DNA of 64,000 bases from NCBI GenBank assembly GCA_903632075.3, contig CAHIKZ030005439.1, positions 382,001 to 446,000 on the forward strand. Reading direction: 5' to 3'. The DNA is from Acanthosepion pharaonis (taxonomy: Eukaryota; Mollusca; Cephalopoda; Sepiida; Sepiidae). Numbering within the stretch: the first letter of the stretch is position 1; each line of letters starts with the position of its first letter. The translations under genes were made by a program, and so were the position numbers. Below the pieces are notes generated by a model, which worked only from the letters and a program-made list of their open reading frames with translations, did no database searches and was not told the DNA's origin. Below, in pieces: positions 29,931-40,281 of this stretch.

Positions 29931-30041
29931 GTCACCAAAAAGAATCAACTGTTAGATAGCAAATTCATTAAGTTCAGCTACTTGAGAGAAACGGAATAAT
30001 ACTACATAAAATGATGATGTTAATCTAATTATACAATTCCA
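29931..30041 (+). repeat. Paralogous empty site of the Helitron-like insert
   Basis: GTTAGATAGCAAATTCATTA (29,951), GAGAGAAAC and then TACTACATAAAATGATGATG form a continuous sequence. The same two halves flank the 26,368-27,156 insert (GTTAGATTGCAAATTCATTA on the left, TACTACATAAAATGATAATG on the right). The junction is A29,999|T30,000. Confidence 0.85.
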
Positions 30042-31255
30042 AAGACTATTAAAATTAATTCGACAAGAGTAAATAAACAACGTGGGATGGAGTGATCAAA
30101 GTAAAAACTAAGTAGAGGTATATGACTTATTTGAGAAATGTGAAACCTCTGTGGCCAAATAGATGTCATTGTTGACAAAGTAAGGCAGGTTCCATGGGCG
30201 CAAGTTCAAATGTTGTCGAAGGCGTATCCTTTATTTCGGGTCTATGCTGCTCGCTTAATAAAATGACCTGAGAACGGCGATAAAAGACAACAATTATCTA
30301 TTTATTATTAGCCATTTTTTCAGTCCACTACAAGGTCTAGGCATTTCCTAAAGTCTGTCGTACATAGAGCGCACTGGTCATTTTATCTATATACGGGGTT
30401 AGGGAAGAGATAGATACGTGTTTTTAATAAGGGCCCGTGAATGAAATGAATGCAACAGCCCCTGTTAGAAATAGAACTCGTGCTGCAGTGTCCATTTTCC
30501 GTAACAATATCCGTTATGCTGTCTGCACATCGATAGTGAACTTTAGAAAGGGTTAAATATAACTGAGATGGACAATGCGTTACCGATTTGGCTACGGTGA
30601 AATTCAAATTTAGTTATATAGCTATATTCTTTATTATTCAATATTGTCCGCAACATATTTTTTGTTTGCCGCTTCCTTAGGAGTAGTAGTAGTAGTAATA
30701 GTCATAAGGTAGTCGGTTTTCTTTTATAAAACATTTACTTTATAAATTTTGGACGAATATTTTCGTCTTTATTGTTTCTTTTTATAGCAGTCCAATTGAT
30801 GCTGGTTACATAATCGCCATAGAATGTGAAACGTTGTAATAAAAACTAACAGTAAGCAAATGAGGTTTTAAAAAAACGTCTCCTTAGAATCCACGAATTG
30901 AAAACTTAGCAGCTACTCGGAGATATGGAGGGCTTCTAATAAAGAGACAGGTGCAAAATAAATTAAAATGTAGTCATGTGCTAAAGAACTATAATCTGTT
31001 GTTAACTGGAGCAAGAAATGACTTGTTAATTTTATCGCCTCCAAAACAAAACTTCTCTCTTTTAATTGTCTGAGAGAACCTCCCATCAGCATAACTGATG
31101 TTAACCGCCAGGAGAGCAACATCTTGCGATTTGGGGGGCTAATGTTTCCGCTGATATGAAGATGAAAGATTGTATTGAATAGATCTGCTGCTAGGAAAGT
31201 TGGTTCATTTTGTTGTACTAGACGGTTTTCTCACTAGAATCGATTTTACACATTT
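30042..31255. other. Unassigned; possible SINE head
   Basis: A tRNA-like pair of boxes may be present at 30,152-30,220 (TGTGGCCAAATAGATG, then CAAGTTCAAATG). Otherwise there are only short motif-free frames and a (TAG)n run at 30,680-30,700. Confidence 0.35.
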
Positions 31256-31830
31256 ATAAGTCGACCAGTTACCCATGCATCGAATATTACTGTCAAATCT
31301 AGCCTGGTGTTTCTGCGATGTATTTAGAGATTCTTGATAAAATCCAAAGAAGAATCTGCAAAGTTATTGGTCCTGACCTGGCATCTTGAGTTCCACCATT
31401 TTCCCACCGTCGTAAAGTAGCTTCCCTGTTGCTTTTCTATAAATATGTCCATGGTAATTGTTCTGATTAGGTTTCCTCTTTGATATTTAGACTTTATTAA
31501 TTTAAGCGTACTACGAGATTGGTGGCAAGGTCTCATCTTTTTACAGTGGAAATGGCTGGATGTAACAGTTCAGTTCTATGCTAACAGTTTATTTTCTTGT
31601 ACTTCTCGCTTGTGGAAGTCTATCACGGCTTCTTGCTTTACAGTCAGCTTTGATCGTCAGAAATTTAAATGTAATGTCAATCGTTATCTTCTGTCTTCTT
31701 AATTATTGTTCTTTCATTGTTCTCTCTCCTTAATAATGTTTTTTGACTTCTTATATTCTCTCACACTCAGTGACCTCTTGCAACTTAGTGTCTCTATTGC
31801 TTTGCCTGGGGCGAAATGATTAAAAATAAA
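31256..31830 (+). pseudogene. LINE polymerase C-terminus and 3' end
   Basis: EILDKIQRRICKVIGPDL-like reading (LEILDKIQRRICKVIG from about 31,328) leads to a decayed middle and then AAATTTAAATGTAATGTCAA (31,662), encoding the F-K-C-N-V-N-R-Y-L end. GCCTGGGGCGAAATGATTAA at 31,805 is the LINE 3' untranslated end, as at 43,720 and 59,940. Frameshifted and 5'-truncated. Confidence 0.7.
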
Positions 31831-32770
31831 TAGGAGCAACATATTGCAGAAAATATCGTTTTGTAGCGGAAAGAATTAGCCATACATTATTGTGTATCAC
31901 AAAGAATTTTATGTTGCTCAGCTAGAGACAGTAATATTTATGTATTTCCTTCCGGTTTAAGAAGTCATTCTTCGTGTCCAGTTTACAACTAAAATTTAAA
32001 GAAAACTCTACAACTAAAGGAAAGGTTTACTATGCTGATTATTAAGGTTCTTTTACTTGGAATATTGACGCTACACAATCTTCTCTATATTTCTTCTTTC
32101 ATGTGCATGGGCGATGTAATAAATAGAAATAAATAAACCCTAAGTTTAGATCAAAATTTTTAAACATAAGCTCAATGCTAGAGGTGCTGACGATTTTAAA
32201 GACTATAGTGTTTGTCAGAAGTAGCAAGACTTTACTTTTATTTGTAAGCGCGGAGAGATCTCATTAAAGCTTGAAACGGCGAAATAGAATGTCAGATAGA
32301 AAACTCTAAACAGAATAGAGTAACTTGACAGTATTTACATTCGGACTATTGCCCTCATCCTTATCAATCTGTGTAACCCACAGGAAATTCTGAACTGAAG
32401 ACTTAATTTAATTTACGACTTACACTATTCAGTGGTGTAAACGTTTGGCATTTTGATAAATAGTTTCATAATGTCTACTAAGTAAGAATTTAGTCAGAAG
32501 TTTCGTATTTTTGCCGGAATTCCTTCAGACGAGCAGTTGTAACCATTTTTTTAAAAATCACAACGTTTCATTTATTCTACTCATCGGTTTCCTTCGAGTG
32601 TATATCGTTAATTTTTTTTAAAAATATCATGTAGACAGTCATGGGTCTCCACAACTTCATTTTCTTTAATATCTGTGAGTCACTATGACCCTCTTGAAAT
32701 GGATAACGGAATATTTTCTCGATGCTTTTTTATTCTGGTTTTTGAATTCGTAGGTCGCATTTCCAAGGCT
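31831..32770. other. No gene seen
   Basis: AT-rich sequence without recognisable features. Confidence 0.5.
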
Positions 32771-32774
32771 AAAA

Positions 32775-32950
32775 TGCCCACCGTACCCTACTATTTACTC
32801 ATAGCTAGTTGAGGTAGAATATATGAATTCATGCTTTTCCCAAGGGTATTAGTGTGGAGGGAACACAACACCTTCGGTCGAAATTTGAACCCGGTTTTCC
32901 CATTTAATTTTTTCGTGCCGTTATCTACGACTCGAGCCACACATCTACTT
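32775..32950 (-). mobile_element. tRNA-derived SINE, family B
   Basis: The plus strand shows GAATTCATGC then TTTTCCCAAGGGTATTAGTG and AAATTTGAACCCGG, the reversed body and B-box of the SINE at 1503. An A-box equivalent may lie near 32,930 in a decayed state. Confidence 0.55.
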
Positions 32951-33086
32951 CGTTTATTTAAGAATGACAAAAGGCCGAAGAAAGTCGTCCAAAAAAAAAA
33001 AAAAACAAACAAATAAAACAACAACCAAAATGCTGTGATAGAAAAAAAAGATGAAAAAAATTAGTCCAGATAATCAAACTTACTGA

Positions 33087-33425
33087 AATGCGGTGAATAG
33101 CGTATATATCCACGTATCATGCGACTTTCTAAGACCTAATTTTGAAGCTAATTTTAAAGGGGTCGCATCTCACACGTATTAGCTTAGGTGCTGCTGGCGA
33201 CGGCTACGCCATTGATCAAGCTATATATCCATTTGCTGTAGTCAAATTAGGTTAACAATGCGGTAAATAGCGTATATATTCGCGTATCATGGAACTTTTA
33301 AGACCTAATTTTGAAGCTAATTTTAAGGGGGTTGCATCGTACACGTATTAGCGTATGTGCTGCTGGCGATGGCTACGCCGTTGATCAAACTATGTATCCA
33401 TTTACTATAGTCAAATTAACTTCAA
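33087..33425. repeat. Two tandem copies of a ~170-bp unit
   Basis: AATGCGGTGAATAGCGTATA (33,087) and AATGCGGTAAATAGCGTATA (33,257) begin two units that both continue with AAGACCTAATTTTGAAGCTA, GCTGCTGGCGA and ATCCATTT. By eye they are roughly 90% identical. No coding sense. Confidence 0.85.
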
Positions 33426-33604
33426 AATTAGGTTTTCAATTATCGCATGATACGCAAGTTCATACGGTATGTAGATATTCTTTCAAAGTTATTGTAAGTA
33501 TAAAGTATTGCAGTAGACGCATACATGCATAATTCTATAAATACATTAACATTACTTAATGTATTTCTCATTAGTTAATGTAATTCTTCATTCATTCTAT
33601 ACAC

Positions 33605-33690
33605 TAATATTTATCCCTTTCTTTTTCTTTTTCTTTCTCTCTTCTCTCTCCCCCTCTCTCTTTCCCTCTCCCTTTCTCTCTCTTTCTCTC
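33605..33690. repeat. Pyrimidine-rich (CTTT/CT)n tract
   Basis: T/C-only low-complexity run upstream of the GC-rich block at 33,745. Confidence 0.9.
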
Positions 33691-33744
33691 CATATATAAT
33701 ATTATATTTATGGGTGCCGAAAGCATTAGTGCTGCTCCCTCTGA

Positions 33745-34016
33745 TGCGACTATCTCTATATTTATCAGCTGAATCCAGCAGCAGCGGCGGTAGCAGCAGC
33801 CTCCTCCGAACGGGCGCCCGACTTTGTGGACTACCCCCGAGAGAACCTGATCCCTGTATGTAACGGTCCGAACAGCGCCCTGTCTAGCGCTGGCTGGCCC
33901 ATGTTTGCTGGGACACCACGGGCTGTGATGCGGACTTGTGCCGCCACATCGTGGCCGGCCACTAACTTCTATGCTTGGTGTGATCCTGCCAACTATGGAA
34001 ACGCACCACTGAAATA
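33745..34016 (+). CDS. Orphan coding block: terminal exon or retrocopied mRNA 3' end
   Basis: A frame with no stop from 33,745 to TAA at 34,014-34,016 gives about 90 residues. It runs through an alanine-rich stretch (about residues 10-18), then DFVDYPRENLIPVCNGPNSA and a Cys/Trp-containing end (RTCAATSWPATNFYAWCDPA) closing with APLK. I do not recognise the protein. The block is GC-rich and coding-like, unlike its surroundings. A pyrimidine-rich stretch ending TTTATCAG at 33,761-33,768 could be a splice acceptor, giving an exon that starts with CTGAATCCAG. The stop overlaps AATAAA (34,013-34,018), and an A-run begins at about 34,047, which also fits a 5'-truncated retrocopy with a poly(A) tail. 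The start shown is only the limit of the open frame. Confidence 0.4.
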
Positions 34017-34018
34017 AA
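34013..34018 (+). promoter_or_regulatory. AATAAA polyadenylation signal
   Basis: Canonical hexamer overlapping the stop codon of the block above. A genomic A-run starts about 28 bases downstream, at the expected cleavage distance. Confidence 0.45.
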
Positions 34019-34063
34019 GATTAAACTGTCACACCTAAGGAAATTGAAAAAAAAAAAAAATAA

Positions 34064-35021
34064 AAAAGAAATAAAAAAAATATATAAAAATTATGGATGT
34101 TAAATAAAAGGAATAAAAAATAAGTAAAATAAAAAAAATGACAATTGTTCATCTCCCAATTTTATATCAGAAAAGGATAAAAAGTAACACCAAAATCATT
34201 AGCAGGCAATAAATATTACATTTAGAAAGCTATGATGTGAATAAACATCGAAATATTAATAAAATTGACTACATTTTTCATTTAATAAATATTCATTACC
34301 TGCAAGTATGTTTTGTTGAAGTTACTTTAAAATAAAATAATTGCAAAAATTCTGATTTAAAATGGAAAAAAAAATCATTAAAATAAAATTCATGACATTT
34401 GGGTTTAAAACAGTTTGATTTTTAACCTTCAAGGGGGATAATTCGTTAATGTAAATAACTTTTGGATGAACTGATTCAATTTTAACTGATGGCCATTTGT
34501 GAATGACATTCATTCATTCAACTGACTAAAAGGCAGAAGACGAATTTCTGCCATCACCCAATAACGAAGAAAACAAACCTCTTTTTTTTTTTTTTTTTTT
34601 TTTTAAGTTACTGGCTTTGGCTGTGAAGTTCAAATGTCAGGGATACCAAAATGACTAAAATGTTCATTGACACTAAACCATTTTTACACACATAACGTAC
34701 AAAATCTTTTCTTCTTTTTTTTTTTTTTTTTTACTTCTTTCACGTACTTATAAAAGAATTGCATGTCAATGTATTTTCCTTCTTTTTGCAAAAATAAAAA
34801 TATCTACATTTCGCCGACAATTGTCGTGCAAAAATAAAAACCTCTTATATTCCATGTACATTTCATATTTCGTAATTTTCACTTTTGGAGATGTAACGTT
34901 TCTAAATATTACGTCAATGTATTTTACGTCTATTTTTTATTAGGTTTTTTATAACTGTTTATTTTGATTCTAAACTATATTTTATTTCCCGAATTTATAT
35001 ACCATTAAACAGTTAGTGTTC

Positions 35022-35060
<39 letters not shown>
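34064..35060. other. No gene seen; A- and T-runs and (AAT)n
   Basis: Low-complexity T-runs at 34,582-34,603 and 34,716-34,732 and (AAT)n at 35,022-35,060. No other feature. Confidence 0.5.
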
Positions 35061-35061
<1 letters not shown>

Positions 35062-36240
35062 CTATCTATATATTTTCACTCGAGATCCGTCTAACCGATT
35101 TTGACCAAACTTGGCACATCGTAAGAGAACGGATCTCACAATAAGTTCTTAGCGTAAAAAATCGATAACTTTTAAAAAATCAATAATCGATAAAGCCGAT
35201 CAAAAGTCGATAAATTCAACTTTTTCTTCCAATTTTGTCCAAACTCTGTATGTAGATTACTTATACCATGACGAGCTCAACGTTACCTGATTTTTTTTAT
35301 TTCTACGCCACTGTGTTTAGCGAAAAAACGCCGAAATCGAAAAATCGGTTTCAACACAATTCGATTTCAACACAAATTTTAACCCAAAAAACTCCCTCAA
35401 TATTCAAGCAGTCTAATACAAACTACAATCAATTGTAGCCAACTATAAGTTAGTTGTTTAACAGTCATTTAACTTGATAATTGAGTCCACCCATATAGGT
35501 AAAGCCCGCGTAAATAGCGAAAAATGACGATTTTTACTGGTTTCTTTCTTATTTTTTGTTGAACTTTCAAGTAGTTTTCATGAAACTTAACAATTGCTTT
35601 ATAAATGTATCCGCTTTTACATCCCTGTTAGCACACTGAAAAATTGAATTTCAAAAACTGCAAGATAATTGAAGTCTGAAGTGGGTTTTCATTTTGCCTG
35701 TTTTACCCTCCATGTCTTCGGTTAACTTCGATTGCATAAATATAGACGACTTCTGTTATATCAGTAACTTCATTAATTCAAAATGTTTTTAACAAAAAGT
35801 ACTTTAAAGTAATTGAAGAAGATAGACTTTATTACATCTAAACATGATGGTGTTTTTGCTCCATTCTAATTGAACGCTTTTTCTGATCGACCAGCTGGAT
35901 ATAGCTGCTGGTTTATTGTTTATTTATTTAGTTAGTTAGTTTTTATTACATACAGATGTTTAACAAAATATTGAAATACGCAAATATCCGACTCAAGCAT
36001 TAATATTGCTCGGCTGTTTCTCATAACATACTTCGATGCTTCGGTGAAAGATCATTACCATGATGGTCTTCCTCCATTTTGATTTCCCGGTTAATCCTCT
36101 TGAACAAGGAACAGAGATAATATGTGTTGATTCGAACCCGCTTCTTCGTTTATGTCATAAAGTTTCAGTCGATCGACTCTCCGTCTTTCACCGTTAACCT
36201 TACGGGAACATAAAGGGAAACTAGATTTAATTCTCGGAAA
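35061..36240 (+). mobile_element. Possible Helitron-like 5' end and unassigned body
   Basis: TCTATCTATATATTTTCACT at 35,061 follows an A, and ACCGATTTTGACCAAACTTG lies about 35 bases in. This is the same arrangement as the 5' ends of the two resolved Helitron-like inserts (CCGATTT..AAA.TT). I found no matching 3' hairpin/CTRR end, so its extent is unknown. The rest of the interval holds repeats of T/A-rich unique sequence and no ORF. Confidence 0.35.
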
Positions 36241-36289
36241 TATTCTTTTTTCGTTCATATACTTGTCATTTTTGTAGTTGTGATAAAAA

Positions 36290-36545
36290 GCAACAATAAT
36301 AAGATGAAATAAAACTAGTAATAAAATAATTCTAATAATGAAAAGTGCCTCGATCTAGACTGTTACAATAAAAGCAACAATAATGAACTGGCTTAAGATT
36401 AGTAATAAAATAATAATAATAATGAAGAGTATATTGAACCAAAGTGTTATGATAAAAAGCAAAATGATGTCTTAAGAATAAAATTACAGTAATAATGAAG
36501 AATGTGTTCTGGTAAAAAAAAAGCAACAATAATAAGATGGCTTAA
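36290..36545. repeat. ~85-bp tandem repeat, about three units
   Basis: Units contain AAAACTAGTAATAAAATAAT, TAATGAAGAGT and a GCAACAATAATAA-type block (36,310; 36,398; 36,478). More units lie at 36,862-36,884 and 37,567-37,660, interrupted by the Helitron-like insert. Confidence 0.7.
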
Positions 36546-36551
36546 AACTAA

Positions 36552-36840
36552 CATTTATGTTCTAGGAGAAATTAGCCTAGTCAGTTAAAACGTTAACTCG
36601 TGAATTTCATATAGTGATTGGGAGTTCAATCCCTGCAATGTATACTTGAACTCGGTAGACACAAGTGAGCAATAACTGAGCACTTCTAAAAATAAGAATA
36701 AACTTGAGCAGTGAAACTATTAATTAAATAAAGGGTCCAGTTCAGATATTCCCTGTAGTTATCCATTTATATCGATCTGGATGTTAGCAACAACAAAGAT
36801 GACGGCAATAGTCTGAATATAACTGGTGTTAATAATGATA
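36552..36840 (+). mobile_element. tRNA-derived SINE, family A, diverged copy
   Basis: The head region (GCCTAGTCAGTTAAAACGTT, then GGGAGTTCAATCCC) is A-box and B-box like. The body keeps AAAGGGTCCAGTTCAGATAT (36,730) and CAAAGATGACGGCAATAGTC (36,795), corresponding to AAAGGGTTCAGTTyGACATT and CAAAGATGAGGACAATAGTC at 53,635-53,725. Confidence 0.5.
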
Positions 36841-36884
36841 ACTCCTCATACCAGAAATTAAAACTAGTAATAAAATAATGGTAA

Positions 36885-37566
36885 CTAGCAGTAGAGCCCG
36901 GCGTTGCCCGGGGGTGTAACAGTAAGAGATAGATCAAGTATCGACGATCATAAAGACTGAAAAATAAAATTGACAAAGATTATTGTTTAAGGTTGACGGA
37001 CACGCATGTCTTAATTAGTTTTTTTTTTTTTTTTTTTTACGAATTGGTCAAACCCAAACTCAAACAAAAACATTGTTTTCAATCGTTATGAGTCTATGAA
37101 TAGAATTTTATTATAAACAATTGTCATGTAAATGGAATTTTAAAAGCATTCTGAATGTAAGAATAAAGAAAAAGTGTACAAGACAATAAGAAACACTACC
37201 TGCCAAAAAAAAAAAGTGGAGTTTTGTTGAAATCGGTTGAAAAATGTAGGAAATCCGATCCTATATATAAACGAACACACACACGCACAGAAACAACCTG
37301 GGTTTTATAATAAGTATAACTCGATATGAGTTGTCCCCCTTTAATTTTCGCGGTGCCTCTTAATCGTGTTTTCAAACTGATTTCGTGCAAAAACAATGGT
37401 GTTTTTCCAATTTTTGGCGCTGTCAGAACTACCGCAAGGTAATTTTACGTAGTCCTGTGAAGTTTTGTTGAAATCGGTTGAAAAATGTAGCAAATCCGAT
37501 CCAATATATAAACGTACACACACACACACACACACACACACAACCTGGGTTTTATAATAAGTATGA
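36885..37566 (-). mobile_element. Helitron-like non-autonomous insertion with canonical ends
   Basis: On the minus strand the 682-bp insert starts TCATACTTATTATAAAACCC (37,566 downwards) and ends …GGGCTCTACTGCTAG (36,885). A hairpin, CCGGGCAACGCCGGG-type with a 5-bp stem (36,897-36,901 with 36,908-36,912), lies 8 bases before the terminal CTAG. It sits between A (36,884) and T (37,567), inside an ~85-bp tandem repeat whose other units read straight through, giving a local empty site. The 5' end region is duplicated internally: 37,213-37,320 repeats 37,450-37,563 (both with GTTGAAATCGGTTGAAAAAT, a CA run and AACCTGGGTTTTATAATAAG). No protein is encoded. Confidence 0.75.
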
Positions 37567-37680
37567 TAATGAAGAGTGCGCCAACCCAGAGTTTTGTGAC
37601 AACAAGCAACAAAAGGTTGCCTTAAAACTAGTAATAAAATTATAGTAATAATGACTGTCGCTAAAAATCACAAACTTTAC

Positions 37681-38050
37681 TGTTGTGGTGTTCTCCCTCC
37701 TAAAGAGTCTATGTTGGACTCTTCCGCCTACTATAAGATTAGTAGGCGAGAAGGCCTTGGGAAACTGTCGAATAGAACTTTTGTGGCCAATTTATCGCAA
37801 TTAAAACATTTTTTTTTAAAGGGACAATCTTTATACCATTGTAATTGACCACACCCGAAATATGGTCTTGACGGCAAAGTAACTTTATTATTTTTTGGTT
37901 GACCTTTTTTAATTAATTTTTCGTTGGCGTATTTTGTTTCATGTGAGCCACGCCACTCTGTTCGATGTTTTTCGAATCCTCTCTGACGTTCATGAAACGT
38001 TGGCAAAGATGTTGTGATCAAGTAAATGGTTAAAGAAATAACAAAACAAG
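37681..38050 (-). pseudogene. Rearranged LTR retrotransposon fragment with gag zinc-knuckle
   Basis: The minus-strand frame 38,021-37,731 contains FGCGQLQWYKDCPFKKKCFN and CDKLATK, a decayed pair of retroviral-type CCHC knuckles (the first Cys and a His of knuckle one and the His of knuckle two are lost). This is the nucleic-acid-binding part of Gag in LTR retrotransposons, probably Gypsy-type. It is bracketed by sequence matching the solo LTR at 57,271-57,504: TGTTGTGGTGTTCTCCC.. at 37,681, and TGTTGTGATCAAGTAAATGG at 38,011. The two LTR pieces face each other instead of forming a direct repeat, so the locus is rearranged. Only short portions of each LTR are present. Confidence 0.55.
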
Positions 38051-38900
38051 TTCGTGGCTATTAAAATAAAATTTAGTTTGAAAGAAAACTTATACTTTTG
38101 TTGTAACACTTTTTTTGAAAAAGATCTAACTTCATGATCCACCATTCAATGTTCAAAATCAGGCAAACTCTAGATATCAATTTACTGAAATGATATTAAA
38201 ATATCAGGCTAGGAAATTTCGACATGAAAACTTTCGGAAATTTACATTTGTTGAAACTGGATTAATCCAAATTTTATAATTATTATTTTTTTTAAATATA
38301 ATGTATAAAGTCGATTTTTACTGTACCTTGTTAACAATATCGTCTTGTACATGTGGTGAGGTTGATTCGCACACGGCACCTGCAGCCCAATGCCATAGTC
38401 ATAACAATTTAGTTTGCTAAATTTAAGGGTGTATTTCATGGAGTAACAATCTTGTTCTGGAACATGATTACAGATGGCTCAAAATACCCGATGAGGAATT
38501 GTAAACAGACTATGGCATTATACCAGACTCAGCAAAGGTTACATAATGCCGCCAGTTGATGTGGATCTAGTGAGGATTGAACACGTTTACATAGTCAAAT
38601 TGGCCTTGAAAAATCAGTATTCAAAATGTGGCATTTGACCCGGACTCGAAAACTGTTCATTGACATCAGTGTGAAATGTACAACGACCTCGTCTATTAAA
38701 AGATCAGATATATTTTCAATTAGAAGTCACTGACTTTTTAATCCCAGCACCGATGTTTTAATCCCAACAAAAGTATTAATTACGTTTGTGTTTCTTTTAT
38801 CAGTTCTACTCTCTTTTTTTTTTATTTATTTTTTATTAGGAATATTCATATATTATTTTAAGCAGCTATGGAGATGATACCACTGATTATAACTGCGCCT
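38051..38900. other. No gene seen
   Basis: AT-rich sequence without a supportable feature. Confidence 0.5.
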
Positions 38901-38902
38901 CT

Positions 38903-39015
38903 AATGGCTTAGTGCCACCACAATGAAACGTCTGTTCTTCCCATACGATCACTTAAGTTCAGCAACGTCTAGCCCGGGAGACCCGGCTTAAATGCTAAAA
39001 ACTTGGATGTGTAGA
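38903..39015 (+). pseudogene. 5S rRNA-like sequence (pseudogene or SINE3-type head)
   Basis: The order CCACCACAATGAA, then GATCACTTAAGTTCAGCAACG (box A of the 5S internal promoter usually reads AGYTAAGCAACG), then GCCCGGGAGACC and ACTTGGATG follows animal 5S rRNA from about its tenth to ninetieth base. The 3' part after TGGATG is diverged, and there is extra sequence between the two halves. It is not a functional 5S gene. Confidence 0.6.
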
Positions 39016-39059
39016 TGGTATCTGCTTCTTTCTGCAATACTTTATCTTTAGAAGTTTTA

Positions 39060-39600
39060 GATTAGACCAAGTCTTGGTACCTTATTGCTGCTGGAACTCT
39101 TCAGACCTTACTTTCCAGCATTAAAAAAAAAAAAAAAACATTTACGCGGTTTTGATGGTGGGGTCATATTTTCCACTCCGCAACCTCTTCCCCACAGAGG
39201 CAACGTTACAAGCTTGTCAGTAATCTATCTCTTTTTCCGAGGCAAATGTTCAGGTAAGCTTCAAACGCTACTTCCACTAGTTCAGACCTTTAGAGGCTAG
39301 AAAACGTCATGCTAATTCCACGGAGTTGAATCACCGCCATTTTCCCCGTGTTCCAAATGAAAGAAAAACGTTCCACTTTGAGGAACAAACCTCCCGCGTG
39401 GGTACTTCCCTGAAGATTTCAGTCCTGACCTCTTCAAATCAAGATTCGATCGTTATCTAACCCCGTTATTCGCATAAACTTCAGTTTGGATCGACTCCTC
39501 TTTCATAGATATCACACCATATTTATCATTACCATTTTGACTGTAACCCTCTATCTTGAGAGTCTCCCGAGCATTGTATTGAGTGAAATTTATTAAAAAG
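39060..39600 (+). pseudogene. LINE polymerase C-terminal remnant
   Basis: Broken frames give NHRHFPRVPNERKTFHFEEQ, then a SLKISVLTSSNQDSIVI end (about 39,330-39,460). This matches in order the FFSRT..LWN..LP..NL..FK.. C-terminus of the LINE copies at 2,400-3,575. The 3' flank CTACCTTGA-type sequence near 39,550 also resembles 3,538-3,560. An A-run interrupts it at 39,122. Confidence 0.5.
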
Positions 39601-39754
39601 AAAGAGGTTCGGACAATAAACTATGTTTATCTCATATTTGCACAGTGGTAATGTTAATGGTGAAATTAACATTTCTATGCAAGATACATTTGGTATTCAT
39701 TCACCAAACAGTTAACTTTAGTGACGATTGAAATTTACAGATTTTGTAAATTTA

Positions 39755-40035
39755 AACCCCCCAAAAAACTGTTTTTCAGGAAATTAGATTTCTCAAGTTC
39801 ACTGTTATTTCTCTCTTTTTCTAGTACTGATAAGAATTTCCTTCCAAGCCTTTAGTTCAGGGTAGTGTAGAAAGTTAACATCTTCATTTTATCATTATTT
39901 TCCATTACAGTTACATGTGTTGGCCAAATTTTGTTGTAGCTACTGTTGGAAATATTCAAGCAAGATGTTTTTTTTTTGTTATTTTCTAAATCTATTTAGG
40001 ATTATGCACCGCCACTTTACAGAGTCTGATGACAG
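39755..40035 (+). repeat. Interspersed repeat R1
   Basis: Blocks in order: CTGTTTTTCAGGAAATTAGA, TTCCTTCCAAGCCTTTAGTT, TTACATGTGTTGG, GTAGCTACTGTTGGAAATAT, GTTATTTTCTAAAT and CAGAGTCTGATGAC. Compare 11,140 and 46,010. Confidence 0.6.
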
Positions 40036-40179
40036 ATTGCCTCCTTTGAGACCTAAGTGATTCATTCGCTTGAAGCCATTTTTTATCATTGATCTAAGAT
40101 TGTGATTCTCAATGACAGCGCCTCCAGACACTAGTGTGCCGCGCGATCCTCTTGAATGTGCTGCGAAATATTGCCACGG

Positions 40180-40183
<4 letters not shown>

Positions 40184-40247
<64 letters not shown>

Positions 40248-40281
40248 TGTGTGTGTGTGTGCATGTGTATATATATATATA
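40184..40281. repeat. (CA)n(TA)n(TG)n compound microsatellite
   Basis: CA at 40,184-40,210, TA to about 40,245, TG to 40,270, TA to 40,281; the palindrome begins directly after. Confidence 0.9.

Noticed and set aside
35500..35530. Helitron 3' terminus for the 35,061 candidate (AAAGCCCGCG)
   Set aside because: No hairpin followed by CTRR and T at the required distance.
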